A DNA stretch of 64,000 nt from Cucumis sativus (taxonomy: Eukaryota; Streptophyta; Magnoliopsida; Cucurbitales; Cucurbitaceae). Where the stretch lies: positions 9,362,001-9,426,000 of the forward strand of contig NC_026657.2 in the NCBI RefSeq assembly GCF_000004075.3, given 5' to 3'. Below, one piece after another: positions 1 through 11,688 of the stretch; positions within the stretch are counted from its first letter, which is position 1, and each line of letters starts with the position of its first letter. The notes beneath the pieces are model-generated. The model saw nothing but the letters and a program-made list of their open reading frames with translations, was not told the origin of the DNA and did no database searches. Both the position numbers and the translations under genes were made by a program.

Positions 1-835
1 TCTTCGATTTTCCCTCGTCAATCTTTTCCTGCTCCGATTCCAATTCCACCTGCAAAACTTTAGACATGTCGGCTGCTGCTTGTTTTGCATTTTTAGCAAC
101 CAAGGCGGTATAACGAGCAGTTTCCGGCATTTTCATTCGCCAATAATAAGTAAGAAGAGCCGGAAAAGCACCAAAAATCACAATAATTCGCCACACATAA
201 TCCGCCTGTGGGACAGTAGAGGCGGTGGGATTTTCCTGATACGAGGGAGCTGGGTATTTAGCATCAAACGCAGAGGAGACAATAATTGCAACCACCCCAC
301 CAGCCAAAATCCCAAACCCCTGCATTGCAAACACAGCAGCAATGAAAGCCCCTCGCGTTCTTTTATTGGCATATTCGGACATGATGGTGGCGGAAAGTGG
401 GTAATCGCCACCGATGCCAAACCCAAGCCAGAATCGGAAAAAACAGAGAGTGGCCACCACAGACGTTGGGGTGCTGCTGAAAGACAAGCCTGAAGCTACA
501 GAGCAAATGACCATAAGCATAAGCGTCATTCCGTAGACTCGTTTGCGGCCCATTTTGTCACCGAGCCATCCGAAGAAGAGTTGGCCAGAGAGGGTTCCGC
601 AGAAAGCGACGCCGTTTATAGCAGCGGCTATGTTTGAAGGCAATTCACCGGGCTTGTCTGAGCCTTCTTTGTGAAAGTAAATTCGACCCAAAAGTTTAGT
701 AACGAGAGATACGCAAAAGAGATCATAGGCATCGGTGAAAAACCCCATTCCGGCTATTACAATGGCTGTGAAGTGATACCATTGTGTTTTGGCTACATCA
801 AGTGCATTCAATACTTGTAGTTGCTCTCTTGCCAT
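1..835 (-). CDS. PHT1-family inorganic phosphate/H+ symporter, N-terminal part (3' end beyond window)
   Basis: Plasma-membrane proton-coupled phosphate importer of the PHT1 family (major facilitator superfamily), the main route of Pi uptake in roots. The ATG is at 835-833 and the frame stays open to base 1, giving about 278 residues; the rest lies outside the window. The N-terminus [19 protein letters not shown], the [10 protein letters not shown] loop, the PHT1 signature [31 protein letters not shown] and the start of the large cytoplasmic loop (DMSKVLQV) are all readable. The visible coding is one exon, whereas the paralogue at 11689-13417 is interrupted by an intron just before the residues equivalent to [11 protein letters not shown]. 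The pair forms a same-strand tandem about 11 kb apart. The truncation is only the window edge, not a lesion. The family call is near certain; the PHT1 member number cannot be assigned. Confidence 0.95.
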   Translation of the reverse strand, partial: MAREQLQVLNALDVAKTQWYHFTAIVIAGMGFFTDAYDLFCVSLVTKLLGRIYFHKEGSDKPGELPSNIAAAINGVAFCGTLSGQLFFGWLGDKMGRKRVYGMTLMLMVICSVASGLSFSSTPTSVVATLCFFRFWLGFGIGGDYPLSATIMSEYANKRTRGAFIAAVFAMQGFGILAGGVVAIIVSSAFDAKYPAPSYQENPTASTVPQADYVWRIIVIFGAFPALLTYYWRMKMPETARYTALVAKNAKQAAADMSKVLQVELESEQEKIDEGKSK

Positions 836-3394
836 GCTTTATTTCAGTTTCTTCTAACTTTCTCTTCTCACAACTTTTCCCCTTGAATTCAACAAAACAA
901 TCAAGAAATTAGTGAAGTGTCTAAATACAGGTTGTTATGCGGTTTATATGTATTCTTTTTCTTTGTGATTGAGGGTAAGCATACAGAATTGCACCTAACT
1001 ATTATTCATATTATTAACAACCTTAATTTGTTTTAACTATTAGACTAGATGAGGTTGTAGGAATAGGCTACACTAAATTAATAAATGAGAGCATTACTTC
1101 TTTTCCCAATCATATAAACATAGACTTAATAAAACGTCAAAACAAAAAGTAAATGGTAGAAGTAGATTTTGAAGAAAATTTTAAAAATTTAAAAAGTTAC
1201 CCCTTAGACCTGCAAACAAAATAACTAAATCTAATAATAGGGGAGAGCATTCAAAAAAAAAAAAAAAAACACTGACAAAATACAGTAATGATATCACCTA
1301 ACTATAATTACTTTGGTAAAAAAATTGAATTTGTTTTAAATATGTGAGTAGATTAGATTATAGTAATGGACTACACCCAAGTAATACATTGTAGGGATTG
1401 TTTTTTCTTTTTCCATCGTAATAATTAAACCAAAATCTCAAGTACCTTTTTTTTTTTCTCTATAAAAGAAAAAGTCAAAAGAGGCTAACAAATTTATACT
1501 AAGAATATGGCCTTAAAAAAGGAGTAATGCTCGTACATCCTCGTTAAACCTACTTACTCCAAAAGATCAAACTCAAACCAATCTAATTACAAAGGAAAAC
1601 ATCCGTAGAACACATGGAAACATTACATGCATCACATCATACATCAAAATTCATTATTTGGAAAAAGAGAGGTTGGAAAAGTATTGGATGTGGACAACAT
1701 TTTTTTTAATACGATCAAAAAACCAAGATTCATGTAACAGAAAATCGAGAAAAATGGGGCAACAGCTTACATCAATTTAACTGAATACAACATTTTTCCG
1801 CCTAACTTCGAGCACAAAAATTGATGGTATGTATTACATTTTATTAACCAAGATATAAAATAATAATATAAAAAAATTCAAGGTGCTATTAGTAGGGATA
1901 TTGAATTAAAATGATTTTTCTTTTCTTTATTATTTTTTAAATTTCTGTAGGTGTGAAAATAAAACATTTTATGCATTTTTAATATTATTGTGTATATATG
2001 ATTAGACCAAAAAGTTGAATAGTTATTTTGGAAGAAAAGATTTAGGGTGATGTGGATGCGTAAAAGTGGCTGTAGTTGGAGTTTCCGTGTGAAATCTGAC
2101 GTGTGGACTTCCAAAAAGGTGTTAGGGACCCACCTTAGAAGGAAATAAACGACGACACCCTAAGAATTTTAAAATATAAAAGAAAAGAAAAAGAAGATTC
2201 CTATTTAAAAATTTTGTATTTAAAAAAAAAAAAAAATAGAGGAAAACTCATATCAAAATTCTTAACGATACTGATCTTTAGAAGAATCCTTGACAACAGA
2301 TTAAACAATTTTTCCATCAATTTCATTGATTGGTTGTTTAAACTATAAGATTGGAAAAAAGGACGATTTTATACGTCATGATTCATTAATATAATTAATA
2401 ATATACATAAAAGCTAAGCCAACTCACTTTTTTTCTTTTTTCTTTTTTTAAAAAATATATACATCTGTACAACTAATTAAGAGATATTCAAGGGTTTCTT
2501 GTTTGTTTGATCCTATCTTCCTTCGGTAGTTTCATCTTTTGATATTTTTACTTATTCTCAAATTATAACATTTTAGATTACATTTTATACACAATAGATA
2601 ATAAGATACAATATTATTTAGAAGTTTATATTAAAATCATTTGATTTTTTATTATTGACTTTTGAAGAATAGTTAGGTTGGGTGGTTTATAAGGTTTAAC
2701 TAATACCCCTCGTACTAAATAGGATTAAATTAATAATAATAAGAATAAAGTTAATACGAGAACCTTCTAAAGCTATAAAAATTGGTGAACTAAAAAAATA
2801 TGATTTGAAAACATTATTTAAATGTAAAGACTAAAAAAGTACAAATACACATAATTGAAATATATTTACCAAAAAGTTTAGAAACAAAAAAAGCCTTTCC
2901 CCTGAGTTTGGGAAAAGGAAGAGTCCTGGGAGGGCGGGACCTACTCTCACAAACTTTTAGATTTTTTTAAAAAAAATAAATATAAAAATCGTAAACCATA
3001 TGGAAACATCAAATTACATTGGGGGATCGATCAATGACGATCTTATATTCGTAAAGAAATCCGCAAGAAAATAGAGAACAGAAGAACTAATAAATTGGCA
3101 TTAACGCCAACAAGTTTCATCAACAGAAATGAAATATCAGAATAGGATGATGACAACAAAATGAAAAGAAAATATAATGATCAAAGAAACACAGAGAGAG
3201 TGAAATTTAAAATATTTCCATATACGTGTAGGCAATGGTGGTAAATACCTAGAGGCGTCAAGATCCAATCATAGGAGCACAGCGATCTCAACTATTTTGT
3301 GGTTGCACCGGAAAATGGGAGCGGAGGAGGAGGATGAGGATGAGGAAGAGGAGAGGGAGGGGCTATGGAGAGAAATGGGGGAGGAGGTGATTGG
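836..3394 (-). other. Upstream region of first PHT1 gene; possible long 5'-UTR intron
   Basis: AT-rich DNA with homopolymer tracts (e.g. 1255-1269, 2222-2236) and no coding sequence recognised. If the distal promoter at 3395-3471 is used, a leader intron could run from a TAG|GTATTT donor (first intron base 3248) to a TTCAAG acceptor (last intron base 882), about 2.37 kb. Leader introns are common in PHT1 genes. This is inference; if the proximal TATA at 943-948 is the real one, the stretch is simply promoter. Confidence 0.3.
943..948 (-). promoter_or_regulatory. Candidate proximal TATA box of the first PHT1 gene
   Basis: The minus strand reads TATAAA here, about 108 bases before the ATG at 835, which would give a short leader of roughly 80 nt. 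No P1BS element was seen near it. It competes with the distal promoter proposed at 3395-3471, and sequence alone does not decide between them. Confidence 0.3.
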
Positions 3395-3471
3395 GATATT
3401 TAAGAAGGTTGGGAACACCATCCATCTCACGTGCATGGAATCTGAGTTAGGGCATATAGCACCGAATATTC
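3395..3471 (-). promoter_or_regulatory. P1BS + G-box + TATA module, candidate distal promoter of first PHT1 gene
   Basis: On the minus strand, in order: the P1BS consensus GNATATNC as GAATATTC (3464-3471), the target of PHR1-type MYB factors; a CACGTG G-box (3428-3433); and a TATA-like TTAAATATC (3395-3403). A pyrimidine-rich leader-like stretch follows (about 3300-3390 read on minus). P1BS-to-TATA spacing is close to that of the second PHT1 gene (13952-14014). Motifs are seen directly; the link to the ATG 2.5 kb downstream, through a leader intron, is inference. Confidence 0.45.
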
Positions 3472-4583
3472 CATTTTGATCCCTCTTTTTTGTGCCGATT
3501 TGCCGTTTTGATCACACTAACACTAAATTTCTCAATTAACTGCTTCTTGTTTCAATCCACCTTTTATTTCTCTTTTTTCTCTACTTTTGACTTACATGGC
3601 TTCCTTCCATCCCAACTTAATATATATATTAATTATACTTGTGAGTATCCGGACCAATTTATATTAGTATCACCAACGCATGCTTCTACGTCGAAATCCA
3701 ACACCAACATTTATATTAAAACTCAATTTTTCAACCAACATTTTACCTATTACTAAAACTTTACTTAAAGATGAGTCAAGCTCTACTCAATTTTTTCAAA
3801 TCTTATACAAACTTCTTTTATTTTCTCTCATAATCTTATTTATAAAATCTTGCTTCCAAATCTTAGGTTAAATTTATGTTTATACTAATTTTCAAATTGG
3901 TTTATGGATTATCTCAATGAATTTATTATTAGTAATATTTATGATTTTTAATTTTTGAAAAAAAAAATAGGATTTGAAAAAATGACGTAAATCTTCCATC
4001 CTACTTCACCATGCTTCCTCCAATAAATATAGATAGTCTTGGTCTTGGAGATGAGTTGAAAAGGTCTATGGTAATCTCAATACTTATTTAATCAACTTTT
4101 AGAAAAAAGGTTTACTTGGGAAACCTCAAGTTTAGAAAGGGTTATTTCCAACCATTTTTCACGACTAATTTTTTGTTTCAATTAATATATATATATTAGA
4201 TAGCTCAAAATTTCAAAATCTCCAAAAACTTTAATTATTTGTTTCCTATAAATACTTTTATGAATATATATGTGTGTGTGTTAGATGGTTGTATTTGTTT
4301 AGTATGTACAATGTCTTTATGACTATTATTTATACAACTTATTTTTATGCTGTTATTAGTCATTCCAACCATTCCTCTCGACTCTATTATAATATGGAAT
4401 GAGAGGTTGCATTTTGTAATTTTGCTTCTTCTATATATGTCAAATTTCTGTATCCTACCAACTTCTATTAAGGTTGAATTTAAAAGAGCAAGAGACTTTA
4501 ATGTGTTAGAAATAAATTATAATTAGTCCAAAACTCAAGATTGGATGTAATGCTCGATGATCAATTACAAGTACTACAACAAT

Positions 4584-4604
4584 TTATTATTATTATTATT
4601 ATTA
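4584..4604. repeat. (TTA)7 microsatellite
   Basis: Seven uninterrupted TTA units in intergenic DNA. Confidence 0.9.
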
Positions 4605-7600
4605 CTATTCTCAACTTAGTTTAATTAATCGGTTATAGCATGTATGTGATTCATCAAATGTTTAGAGATTCAAACTTATCTCTTCTCACTTGTTGAATGA
4701 GAAAATGAGTGAGAATAAATGAACTTTGAAATATTTGAACTTTTATTTTATAAATTTCATTAATCTTCATCATTTACACTTATTTTTAAAAAATAAATTA
4801 TAATTATTTTGGGCCTTACTTATGTTTATTAATAATTTGTCAACTTATTAAGTTATCAATGATATTATGCTTCACAAAATGTCAAAATGATTACTTTTAA
4901 AAAACTAATCACTTAAATACCATAATACCACAATTAACATGTTTGAAAGAGTTTCAAACGTTCAAAACTAATTTCTTATTTGTATAGCATTTTAAATGTC
5001 TTACCTTTGCAATGATTTTTTAACCAATGTATATATGGTAGCCATTTGAATGCAAAGATAGTTAAAAAAAATGTAATTAGTATATATAACATGCTTAGTA
5101 ATGAATTAGTTTGTTGTTGAAGAAAAAATATGGCTCAAAAGAAAAAATTATTTGACATGAACGTATGAAGAAGGTTGAAAATAGAAAACTAAAAACTAAA
5201 ATTTTAAAATTTTAAAAAATAGTTTTATTTTACCTCTACATTTGTACTATAGCTTGATAGGTTCTTTCAATAATCATGAAGTAATTGCTTAAATAAAATA
5301 AAAAAATCTTCAATAATGTGATAATTTCAATTGCTAACTTGATAAGATTTTAATAATTCATAAAGGAATTATTTGTTATATATATAAGAATAGTATAGAG
5401 TACACATTTAATATAAGATGGGTAAGCAACAACGAAACATGTCATAAGGAAAAAATATATAACTAATTTATAAACAAATAACTTCATAATGAACGCACCA
5501 TTTTTCTCATTTTATATATTTGCTATTTAGGCATAGGAGACATTAAAAAATAGTATGGGCGACGTCTTAGCTCCAATTATTAAACAAACTTAAAATGGGA
5601 AAGAGTTGACCCAAAAATTTCAACGAGAAAAATTGATTGTGACTTTATATAAATATTGAATTCTTTCCACTTTTTTTTTCTTAAAAATTATATTTATGTA
5701 AATATTTGCATGCTTGGAATCTTAAACAAGTGATTGAATCCATAAAAATTACAAAAGTCATCTCTAAATTTACTAACTTTTAAAATCAGAAATTAAGCTT
5801 TTAAACTTATCCACTGAACTATAAATTGATTAACTTTAAAAAAGAATTATCAAATGAAGTGAACCTAAGAAAGAGATGTAAAGAAAGTATTCATATTAGA
5901 TCTAAAACCAAATACTTATCTTATACATGATCAAACATTAATTATTTGAAAAACCCTATCCAATAATGAATCCAACCACATCAAATAAAACATTATCATC
6001 TTAACAAAGTTTACAACCTCAACCAATGAAAGAGTGGATTTCCAAGTCTAGGCGAAACTGGGGGAGATGTGAATATTTGTAGGTATATGCTTTGTTATAA
6101 TATATTCACATTCCAAAAATGTACAAATCCTAGGTAGTGGGGGCAGGGTCTTAAAATCAAAGTAGACTGCAAAGAGTAAACGGTAGCCATGCATGGATGG
6201 GAATTCATGGTCCCATAATTAAATAACAAGTTAGGGAGATTGTTAAATGATCAATTTTATTTTTGTGATTTCATATTATATATATTAAATAAGGTAAAAT
6301 TACCATTATATACTCATTATTAGACCTTTTATCCCTGTGTCTTTTCATGTGTGATAAATCAATTTTATTGGATACCTTCAGTTAGTACTACAAGTATTAT
6401 GCTAGTTAATTATATCTTTATATTGTGATAACTTATTACAACTGTTGTGTTCATTCCGTTTATGTTGAAACCTTTATTGTTGTCTCTACTATGTTTTTAA
6501 ACCTTCAATTTTATAATTAATAGTGGTTTAACGTATTTAATTATACTTTTTTAGAAAATTAACGATATATTTCTTTCATCCCTATCTCTTTCAGTATCTT
6601 TCTCTCACTTGGATATTTTTTTTAAATAGAAAAATTACAAACTACTTACACTCAATTGAAAAAATTAATAAAAAGATAAAATTTATTAGGTAAATATTTC
6701 GTGATTTTTTTTTTTATAATTTATCTTCTCTATATATAAAACGTAGAAAAAAAATGACTCAAGGTTTTGAAAAGAGTAAAGAAAATCCTTGCCAAGAAGA
6801 AAAGAGGATGCAATGATAATAACTTATTTTTCTATTCTCCCATTTTTCTCTACAAATTATTTATATTTATCTCTATATGTTTTCACTTTTTGACCTATAC
6901 ATTTATTTTTTTCTAACCAAATTTCTTTATATCTCTCTTTCTCTTACGAAAAAGAAGAAAAACTGTCATACATGTTTGGTTTTCTATTTTCTAAAATATA
7001 TATCAGTAAATTATATATTTTTTAAATAAAAAGTTCTTTTTTTATTGAAATAATTATAAGGATGAAAAATGAACCTCTATCTATGTAAAATATATATATT
7101 ATTTATTTCTATCTAGACATCCAACATTTTCATGTGTGAATGCAAAACTATTTCAATAATTAATAAAGTACCTTCTATATATATCTCCAACAAATTTATT
7201 TTCTTTTAGAAAGGAAATAAGAACACTTATTTATGACTAATTTCTATACAACTATTGCCAGATTTGAAAATCTTAAATTTCTTTACCATCAAATAACAAC
7301 TTTTATGGTAATGTACTCCATTGTAGGTAAAAAAGAAAAAATTACTCAAGAAAAAATTGAAATTATTGAAATGTATTACAAAAGTGGGATTGAATAATAT
7401 TTTATAAATAATACTTGGATGCATCTAGACATCATTTATAAATACATTTAAATCTTTTGATAATCGAAGAAGATCAGATGGGTTGTGGGTTGAAGTTTAC
7501 ACATAGTTACTTTTTATTTATTTTTGGTGCCATAGTTGTAGTTAAATGCATATCAATAATATTCTATTTTTTTTATTTGTAATTGACTTTTATATATGAA

Positions 7601-8972
7601 ACGATGACTTATAAAATTGTGGAGTGGAGTTTTAAAATATTTAGATGGGATGGTCAGCCGACCCATTTCCTAACAATATAAACAAAATAAAATAAACAAT
7701 ACTAATGTTTCTATTATATTTATGTATATAAAATAATCTGTTGTTTCTCCAAACTCCAAAACCTAACTCCATCTAACCCACGTTGAAGGATGACTTTCTC
7801 CCCCCCAATGTTGAAGCCTTAAACTGAATTTGTCTCAATTGACATGGAGTGTATGGGTCGTTTGTTTAAAATACAATGATTATGGAAGTATAGGAGATTG
7901 AAATTATTTCAAGTTGAATAGAGGGATTACATTGCCATGATGATTATGAAGTCAAATTCGCTTTAATAAGATATACATTATGTTTATTAATTAAATTATT
8001 ACCAAATGATGAATCATTCATTATATTGAGATAGATGCATGTTGGTACATGTGAAATATTACTAATTAATTCTGTTCGTGGAAACTAGAAAGCATCTCCT
8101 AAAATTAGGCTTCATTATTGGATGTGTATATATATAATACCATTCTTATGTGGTGCTAATTTTTGTTTTTATTCTCAATTAAAAGATATAGTTTCACTTA
8201 ATACGTGTTATTGATGAAAATATGTAATTCGAATCGTTTTTTTATAATTGAGAAAAATAAGAAAAAGAAAATCTAAGTTAACAGTGATTGTTTTGTTATT
8301 TTGTGTTGATAAACTCTACGACAGTTATCATAAATATAATTTTACTTTTTACAAATTTTACAACAAATTTTATTATATTTGTAATTGTTGTTATACACTT
8401 TATTATTATTTATAAAATTGTTATATGCGATAATAATCAAAATTCATTTTTGTCTTTTGAACATATTTGTCAATTGAGCCCCTAAAAAATGTTTCTTTAT
8501 ACAATTATTCCAACACGTTTGTCAAATAATTAAATCATAAGTTTAGACTACAAAGGGTTGTTGCATTTTTATTCCCATGACTAATTTTAAACTAAAAGTG
8601 TGCTTCTAATGCTATAAAAACATGACATGTTCCCATACATATCTGTCATTGTATGTTGAAAATTTTAATTACAAAGTCAAATAAAAAGATTCCTAGTTAA
8701 ATTAAACTAAACACATATCCATTAGATAAGTTGAATTCAACTTCGATAACACAAATCTAATTATCTAATTTTCTAATAATATAAAACTAATAATCTTCGA
8801 ATGGTATAAAAGTCTTATTTGAAATTTAAAACGCATTACATGTATCATTCTTAGATTCTTGTTTAAAAGTATAATTTGATTCCCTTATAACGCATATAGA
8901 GGATGCAAATTCAAACTTCTCGACTTATAATCATACAAATCTGATAAAAGACCAAAAAGAAAAGAAAAACTT

Positions 8973-9077
8973 AGAAGATAGCTTCCACGTGACCAAAAAG
9001 GGTGAGGTCAGAGTTTTTCATTTGAGCACAATTTGCTTGGATATATCATGTTTTGTGTAACGTGGAAGCTATCTTCT
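8973..9077. repeat. Perfect 18-bp inverted repeat with 69-nt spacer
   Basis: The left arm AGAAGATAGCTTCCACGT (8973-8990) is exactly matched by its reverse complement at 9060-9077. The arms do not extend well outward or inward. The unit could be a small MITE-like element, a transcript that folds into a hairpin (miRNA-precursor-like), or a relic. No flanking target-site duplication is obvious. Confidence 0.85.
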
Positions 9078-11054
9078 TACGCGTTCAAGTGAACTTAGAA
9101 TGATTTAAGTCACGTTTATTTTATAATTATATTCTCTTTTCTATTTTGAAAATTAAGTTTAATTTTTTTGGGATTTATATTTTAGATTTTTTTTCAAAAT
9201 TCAAATCACGTTTTGAAAATAGAGAAAAAGTGGTTTTTATTTTTGAAAGAAGAATTGGTATATGAAGTCCAACAAAGTTATCTAAAGAAAGTCGACATTA
9301 CCGTGAAGAAATTGTGAAAGCACAAATTTTAAAAAAGAAATCATATAATTATAAAATCAAATATCTTTGTAAGCCATTTTTATCTATAAAAAAACATGAA
9401 AGTAGAGGACTAAGCAACAATAGAACTAAAAGAAGTAGGTTAACCTAGGGGATACAACATGTCCGAGAGGGTATCGATGACGACAACAAAGAAGTTCAAA
9501 GAAAAAGTAGATTAGTGATTACATAAGCAAAGAAGAAAAACATGGAATATGAAAGTAAACAACAAATGTGATTGAAAGCTAAATAACTTTTGTCAATAAT
9601 CGTAAAAAGACGTCGAAGATTATTATGTTGATGATAATTGTTTTGTAAATAGAGTACATATTGAGAAAAATTAACGTGTATAACAATGAAAAGTAGGTTT
9701 TAAACATGAATTTAAGTGTGTCCCATATTTGAAAATCATTATCTTCTTTATTGATAAACGGTAAAAAGACAGAGAAGGTCACAATCAGTGTAGTATATAT
9801 GAATTATTCATTGGGTTGTGAGATAATTAAGAAGTTGATATTTGAATGAGATAAAAGGAAAGGCATTGAAGATGAAAATGAAATATGGTGGCCAATAGTC
9901 AATGTGTTGAAAATAGTATTAGATGTGTTTTCTTTCTCTCTTGTAGCCTTTCTCCCCCACATGCTTTTCATCCAATCCATCAAAACTCTTCTCTTCATAC
10001 GTCTTCTTCTTTTCATTTTATTTTTATTAATGCATATTTGTTTATTAATTATGTTGAGACATCCATCACTTCTATTTTCAAATATTGGAGTTTAGTCTTT
10101 CACTCTATGTAATCGTACTGTTCCAAAATGAATATAAAATAGCGAGAAAATTAAGTTCTCATTCGAACATAAATTAAGATATGAACTTCCCTAAATTCCT
10201 CTTTATTTTTTTTTATAAAAGATTTTCATTTAAAAAATTAAATGGTTGTTAACAATCACAACATTAGTTTTATATTACTTAATCATATAATTGTGTGATA
10301 ATTACCTTAAGACTATTTGCCTTTTTCTCTTAGACTTTTGCAGATTATTTAACGTAGGATGTGACAAATAAAGAAACTAATTTATCTCTCGGAATCAAAA
10401 TATTCAGTAGTTTTTATTGACAATGTTTGAAATTTTTACATGTTTATAATTTCAATCATTTTATTTTTCTTCTTCTTATAACTCCTTACGAAATAATGAT
10501 TGACATTATAATTTTGTTGATATTACTATTCAAATTTGAGTAAAATAAAGACTTTAGTAATATAAACGACGTAAATCGATAAATAGAGATTTTAAATTTC
10601 GTCCTTTACTCTTATTGATATAGACTAATATGGTGTAATTATATTAATTTTTTAAACATATAATATTTATATACATTTATAACACATATCATATTCATCT
10701 TACGTGCACGCAGTTTTAACATCCTCTATAAGGGGTTTAAGATTGGTGTTTGATCTATAATTTATTTTTTTCTATATGGTACTCCTTTTCCAAGTTGATG
10801 ATTGAGTAATTATGTTATGTTTGCGTAAAAAAAGATATAATAATGAACAAGAAATTAAAAAAGTTATATTGGTAAACAAAATTGGGTGAAATTATATTTT
10901 GAGGGTAATTTTAGAATAAAATCCAAATAGGTATGTTTGTTATAGTTGTTAAGATTTTTGTTTGTTTGTTGTTTAGAACCAGACTCTAAAATATGGGAAC
11001 AGTACCATTTTTTCTTATAATAATAATTTTCACTTTCCTGAATAAATAAAACAG

Positions 11055-11100
11055 TGGGCCGGGCCCGGTTTTCTGGGCTAAAGCGTAAAATGAATGGGCT
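11055..11100. promoter_or_regulatory. Cluster of site II (TGGGCY) motifs
   Basis: TGGGCC at 11055-11060 followed directly by GGGCCC (11061-11066), then TGGGCT at 11074-11079 and 11095-11100. TCP factors bind such elements in promoters of growth and housekeeping genes. No coding region was found next to it; the nearest is the 3' end of the second PHT1 gene at 11689. Confidence 0.4.
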
Positions 11101-11688
11101 TACAAGCCGCCCTTCTACTCCAAAACCCAACCATAAAACAGGTCAATTTTAGTTTTTTTTTTTCTTTTGGTTATAGATAACTTTATTTTATGTTTTAAAA
11201 AAACAACATTTACTAATAACTTTTGTTTTTATAATTTTTCTAAGGAAAGAAGGATTGTTATTATTATTATTTTAGTACAAATTGGTAAATGGATTTGAAG
11301 ATCTTTGGTTCTGAAGCTACACTAACGTCAATTGAGTTAAAGCTCTTAAAAGCACTCGTTCACGATTATACTTTTAATTTTTGAAGTGAAATTTGGGATT
11401 TTAAAAGGCAAACCAAATCAAATACCAATATATTGGATGAACAAACCACAAAATTCATATATTCTAATTAATTAATAAAAAAGTTACATTAAAAAGAAAA
11501 TGAAAAACAAAAAGAAGAAGAAGTATACATCACAAATTAGATCCAAATACCCAAAATATAATAATAAAAAAACAGAAATCATATACCATGATGTATTCCC
11601 AAACCCTCCTTACACATTATTCATCAATCTCATAAAATATCACAACGACCAGTGTTGTTTTCAAATCCAAACACAAACATAAAATAAA

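Larger units (their letters stand above)
3480..11688. other. AT-rich intergenic region between the two PHT1 genes
   Basis: About 8.2 kb with no protein-coding gene recognised; the open frames present are short, low-complexity and T/F/I/N-rich. It contains a TTA microsatellite (4584-4604), a perfect 18-bp inverted repeat (8973-9077) and a site II motif cluster (11055-11100), each listed separately. No tRNA, intact transposon or LTR was seen. Confidence 0.6.

Noticed and set aside
1-835. First PHT1 gene as a truncated pseudogene
   Set aside because: The frame is intact up to the window edge with all conserved motifs, so the missing half is just outside the window.
3297-3479. Glu/Asp-rich 60-residue plus-strand open frame
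   Set aside because: It is the complement of a pyrimidine-rich, leader-like stretch next to a minus-strand promoter. Its acidic composition follows from GAG/GAT repeats, and no ATG begins it.
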